DNA from: Bacteroidia bacterium
GTDB taxonomy: Bacteria; Bacteroidota; Bacteroidia; J057
Length of the DNA: 64,000 nt
Direction of reading: 5' to 3'
Assembly: GCA_030430205.1 (NCBI GenBank)
Contig: JAUIGE010000001.1
Location: 310,001 to 374,000, forward strand
Shown piece by piece: positions 63,025-64,000 of the stretch. Under the pieces are notes generated by a model, which saw only the letters and a program-made list of their open reading frames with translations, was not told where the DNA came from and ran no database searches. The stretch's first letter is position 1; each line of letters begins with the position of its first letter. Made by a program: the position numbers and the translations under genes.

Positions 63025-63740
63025 GCCTTCCCCAGGCAAGCCTGGTACCGCTTTATCGTCTCCTCAAAGCCCAGATAAAGCGCATCGCACACCAGCGCAT
63101 GGCCGATGGACACCTCCGCCAGATGCGGCACCTGCTGGGCAAAGTATGCCAGGTTATCCAGATTCAGGTCATGCCCGGCATTGACGCCGAGGCCGATCTC
63201 ATGTGCGAATGCCGCTGAGCGGGCATAGGGCTCTACAATCTCTTTTTTGCCTGCGGCAAAGAGACGCGCATACGCCTCTGTATAGAGTTCGATGCGATCG
63301 GTACCGATCTCACTGGCCATGCCGATACGATCGAGATCGGTCTCGATAAAGATCGAGCAACGCACGCCCGCAGCTTTGATGCGGTCTACGATTTCTGCCA
63401 GAAAATGCTTGTGCCTGAGCGTATCCCAACCTGCATCGGAGGTAAGTACGCCCGGTGGGTCCGGGACCAGTGTGCACTGCGCGGGTTTTACTTCCTCTAT
63501 CATCCGAAGAAAATCTTCGGAAGGATAGCCCTCCACATTCAGCTCTACGCTGAGGATTTTTTTCAGCTCGTAGATATCCGACCTCTTCGCGTGGCGCTCG
63601 TCAGGACGTGGATGCAAGGTGATGCCATCAGCACCCAAAGCGACCACATCCTGTGCGACTTTTTGCAGGTCGGGCAGATTGGTTCCCCGTGAGTTTCGTA
63701 TCAGGGCAACCTTATTCAGGTTTACGCTGAGCTTTGCCAT
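63021..63740 (-). CDS. pdxJ: pyridoxine 5'-phosphate synthase
   Basis: A 239-residue TIM-barrel enzyme condensing 3-amino-1-hydroxyacetone phosphate with deoxyxylulose 5-phosphate in vitamin B6 synthesis (DXP-dependent pathway). Characteristic blocks are visible: LSVNLNKVALIRNSRG, ADGITLHPRPDERH, CTLVPD and GVNAGHDLNLDNL. It is of normal length. The start overlaps the end of the upstream YfhO-family gene by 29 bases, so the two are probably cotranscribed. Confidence 0.95.
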   Translation of the reverse strand: MAKLSVNLNKVALIRNSRGTNLPDLQKVAQDVVALGADGITLHPRPDERHAKRSDIYELKKILSVELNVEGYPSEDFLRMIEEVKPAQCTLVPDPPGVLTSDAGWDTLRHKHFLAEIVDRIKAAGVRCSIFIETDLDRIGMASEIGTDRIELYTEAYARLFAAGKKEIVEPYARSAAFAHEIGLGVNAGHDLNLDNLAYFAQQVPHLAEVSIGHALVCDALYLGFEETIKRYQACLGKA

Positions 63741-64000
63741 AGTAATTTTTTACTTCCAAAAATATGATGCCTAAAGCTGCCAGGAGCAGGATAAGCGAAG
63801 CTATCAAAGAGATCGCTTCTCCAAGCTGGTAGCTTCGTGGCTCCATACGGAACTCTATGGTCGAAGTTCCTGCCGGTATCCGCGCTGCGCGCAGGATATA
63901 GTTGACGCGGAAGTGAGGCACTTTTTCTCCATCTATATACATCAACCAGCCTTTGGTGCCGCCATTGTAGTAAATGTCAGAGAAGACAGCAAGCTGCTCC
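63712..64000 (-). CDS. YfhO-family membrane protein, partial (C-terminus only)
   Basis: The last 96 residues of a protein that runs off the right edge of the window. The visible part reads EQLAVFSDIYYNGGTKGWL, then YIDGEKVPHFRVNYILRAARIPAG, ending with one membrane helix (ISLIASLILLLAALGIIFLEV). This is the signature end of the YfhO/glycosyltransferase-like membrane family, which acts in lipid-linked or teichoic acid glycosylation in some bacteria. The stop overlaps pdxJ. Family assignment from the C-terminus only. Confidence 0.85.
   Translation of the reverse strand, partial: EQLAVFSDIYYNGGTKGWLMYIDGEKVPHFRVNYILRAARIPAGTSTIEFRMEPRSYQLGEAISLIASLILLLAALGIIFLEVKNYYGKAQRKPE

Overview
The window is a 64-kb stretch of a Bacteroidota chromosome, most like the Saprospiria/Lewinella-type lineages. 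The basis is several large secreted proteins ending in type IX secretion (T9SS) sorting domains, SprB-type repeats, a hybrid two-component system, TonB-dependent receptors with carboxypeptidase-regulatory-like N-termini, DUF4290, DUF3667 and DUF983 proteins, and TTTG/TAnnTTTG promoters. No rRNA, tRNA, CRISPR array, transposase or phage gene was seen. The species assignment is inference.

Layout. 1-9.3 kb: a thioredoxin-like protein, murA (with Asp in place of the fosfomycin-target Cys), a DUF4290 protein, a fumarylacetoacetase-family hydrolase with an M23 peptidase, a TonB-dependent receptor and a flavin/2Fe-2S reductase. 9.4-20.6 kb: a 1320-residue hybrid sensor kinase/AraC regulator and a 2149-residue T9SS surface protein. 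20.6-29 kb is the most accessory-looking block: a long non-coding stretch with a 30-bp perfect palindrome, a truncated duplicate of a membrane protein/histidine kinase pair, a lipoprotein, the intact membrane protein-kinase-LuxR regulator cassette, a papain-like protease with a lipoprotein, a duplicated-domain T9SS protein, and an orphan LuxR regulator with a degenerate receiver. 29-34.4 kb: dienelactone hydrolase, a LytS/LytTR two-component system and a divergent outer-membrane receptor, separated by a dyad-symmetric four-site candidate operator. 34.4-37.7 kb: an adenylate cyclase divergent from a cyclic-nucleotide-binding protein. 37.8-46.6 kb: mostly housekeeping and regulatory genes (purA, STAS, Fur, Ppx/GppA-HD, TonB, nuoI, hslV, ECF sigma, ArsR). 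46.6-51.2 kb: a subtilisin-like T9SS protease with SprB repeats. 51.3-64 kb: a stand-alone RecQ C-terminal module, selD, a SUMF1-family protein, a SulP transporter, a coiled-coil protein, a metallophosphoesterase, miaE, DUF721, an inactive-looking transglutaminase, pdxJ and a partial YfhO-family gene.

Two themes cut across the window. First, six intergenic gaps hold arrays built on different 7-base units, often as two arms in inverted orientation, and some run up to or into stop codons. Second, signalling genes are dense (one HTCS, two other histidine kinases, three response regulators, cyclase plus cNMP receptor, ECF sigma, STAS, Fur, ArsR). The most testable new proposals are the LytTR operator at 31867-31933, the cyclase/cNMP-receptor pair at 34.4-37.7 kb, the kinase cassette and its decaying paralogues at 21-29 kb, and the heptanucleotide arrays.
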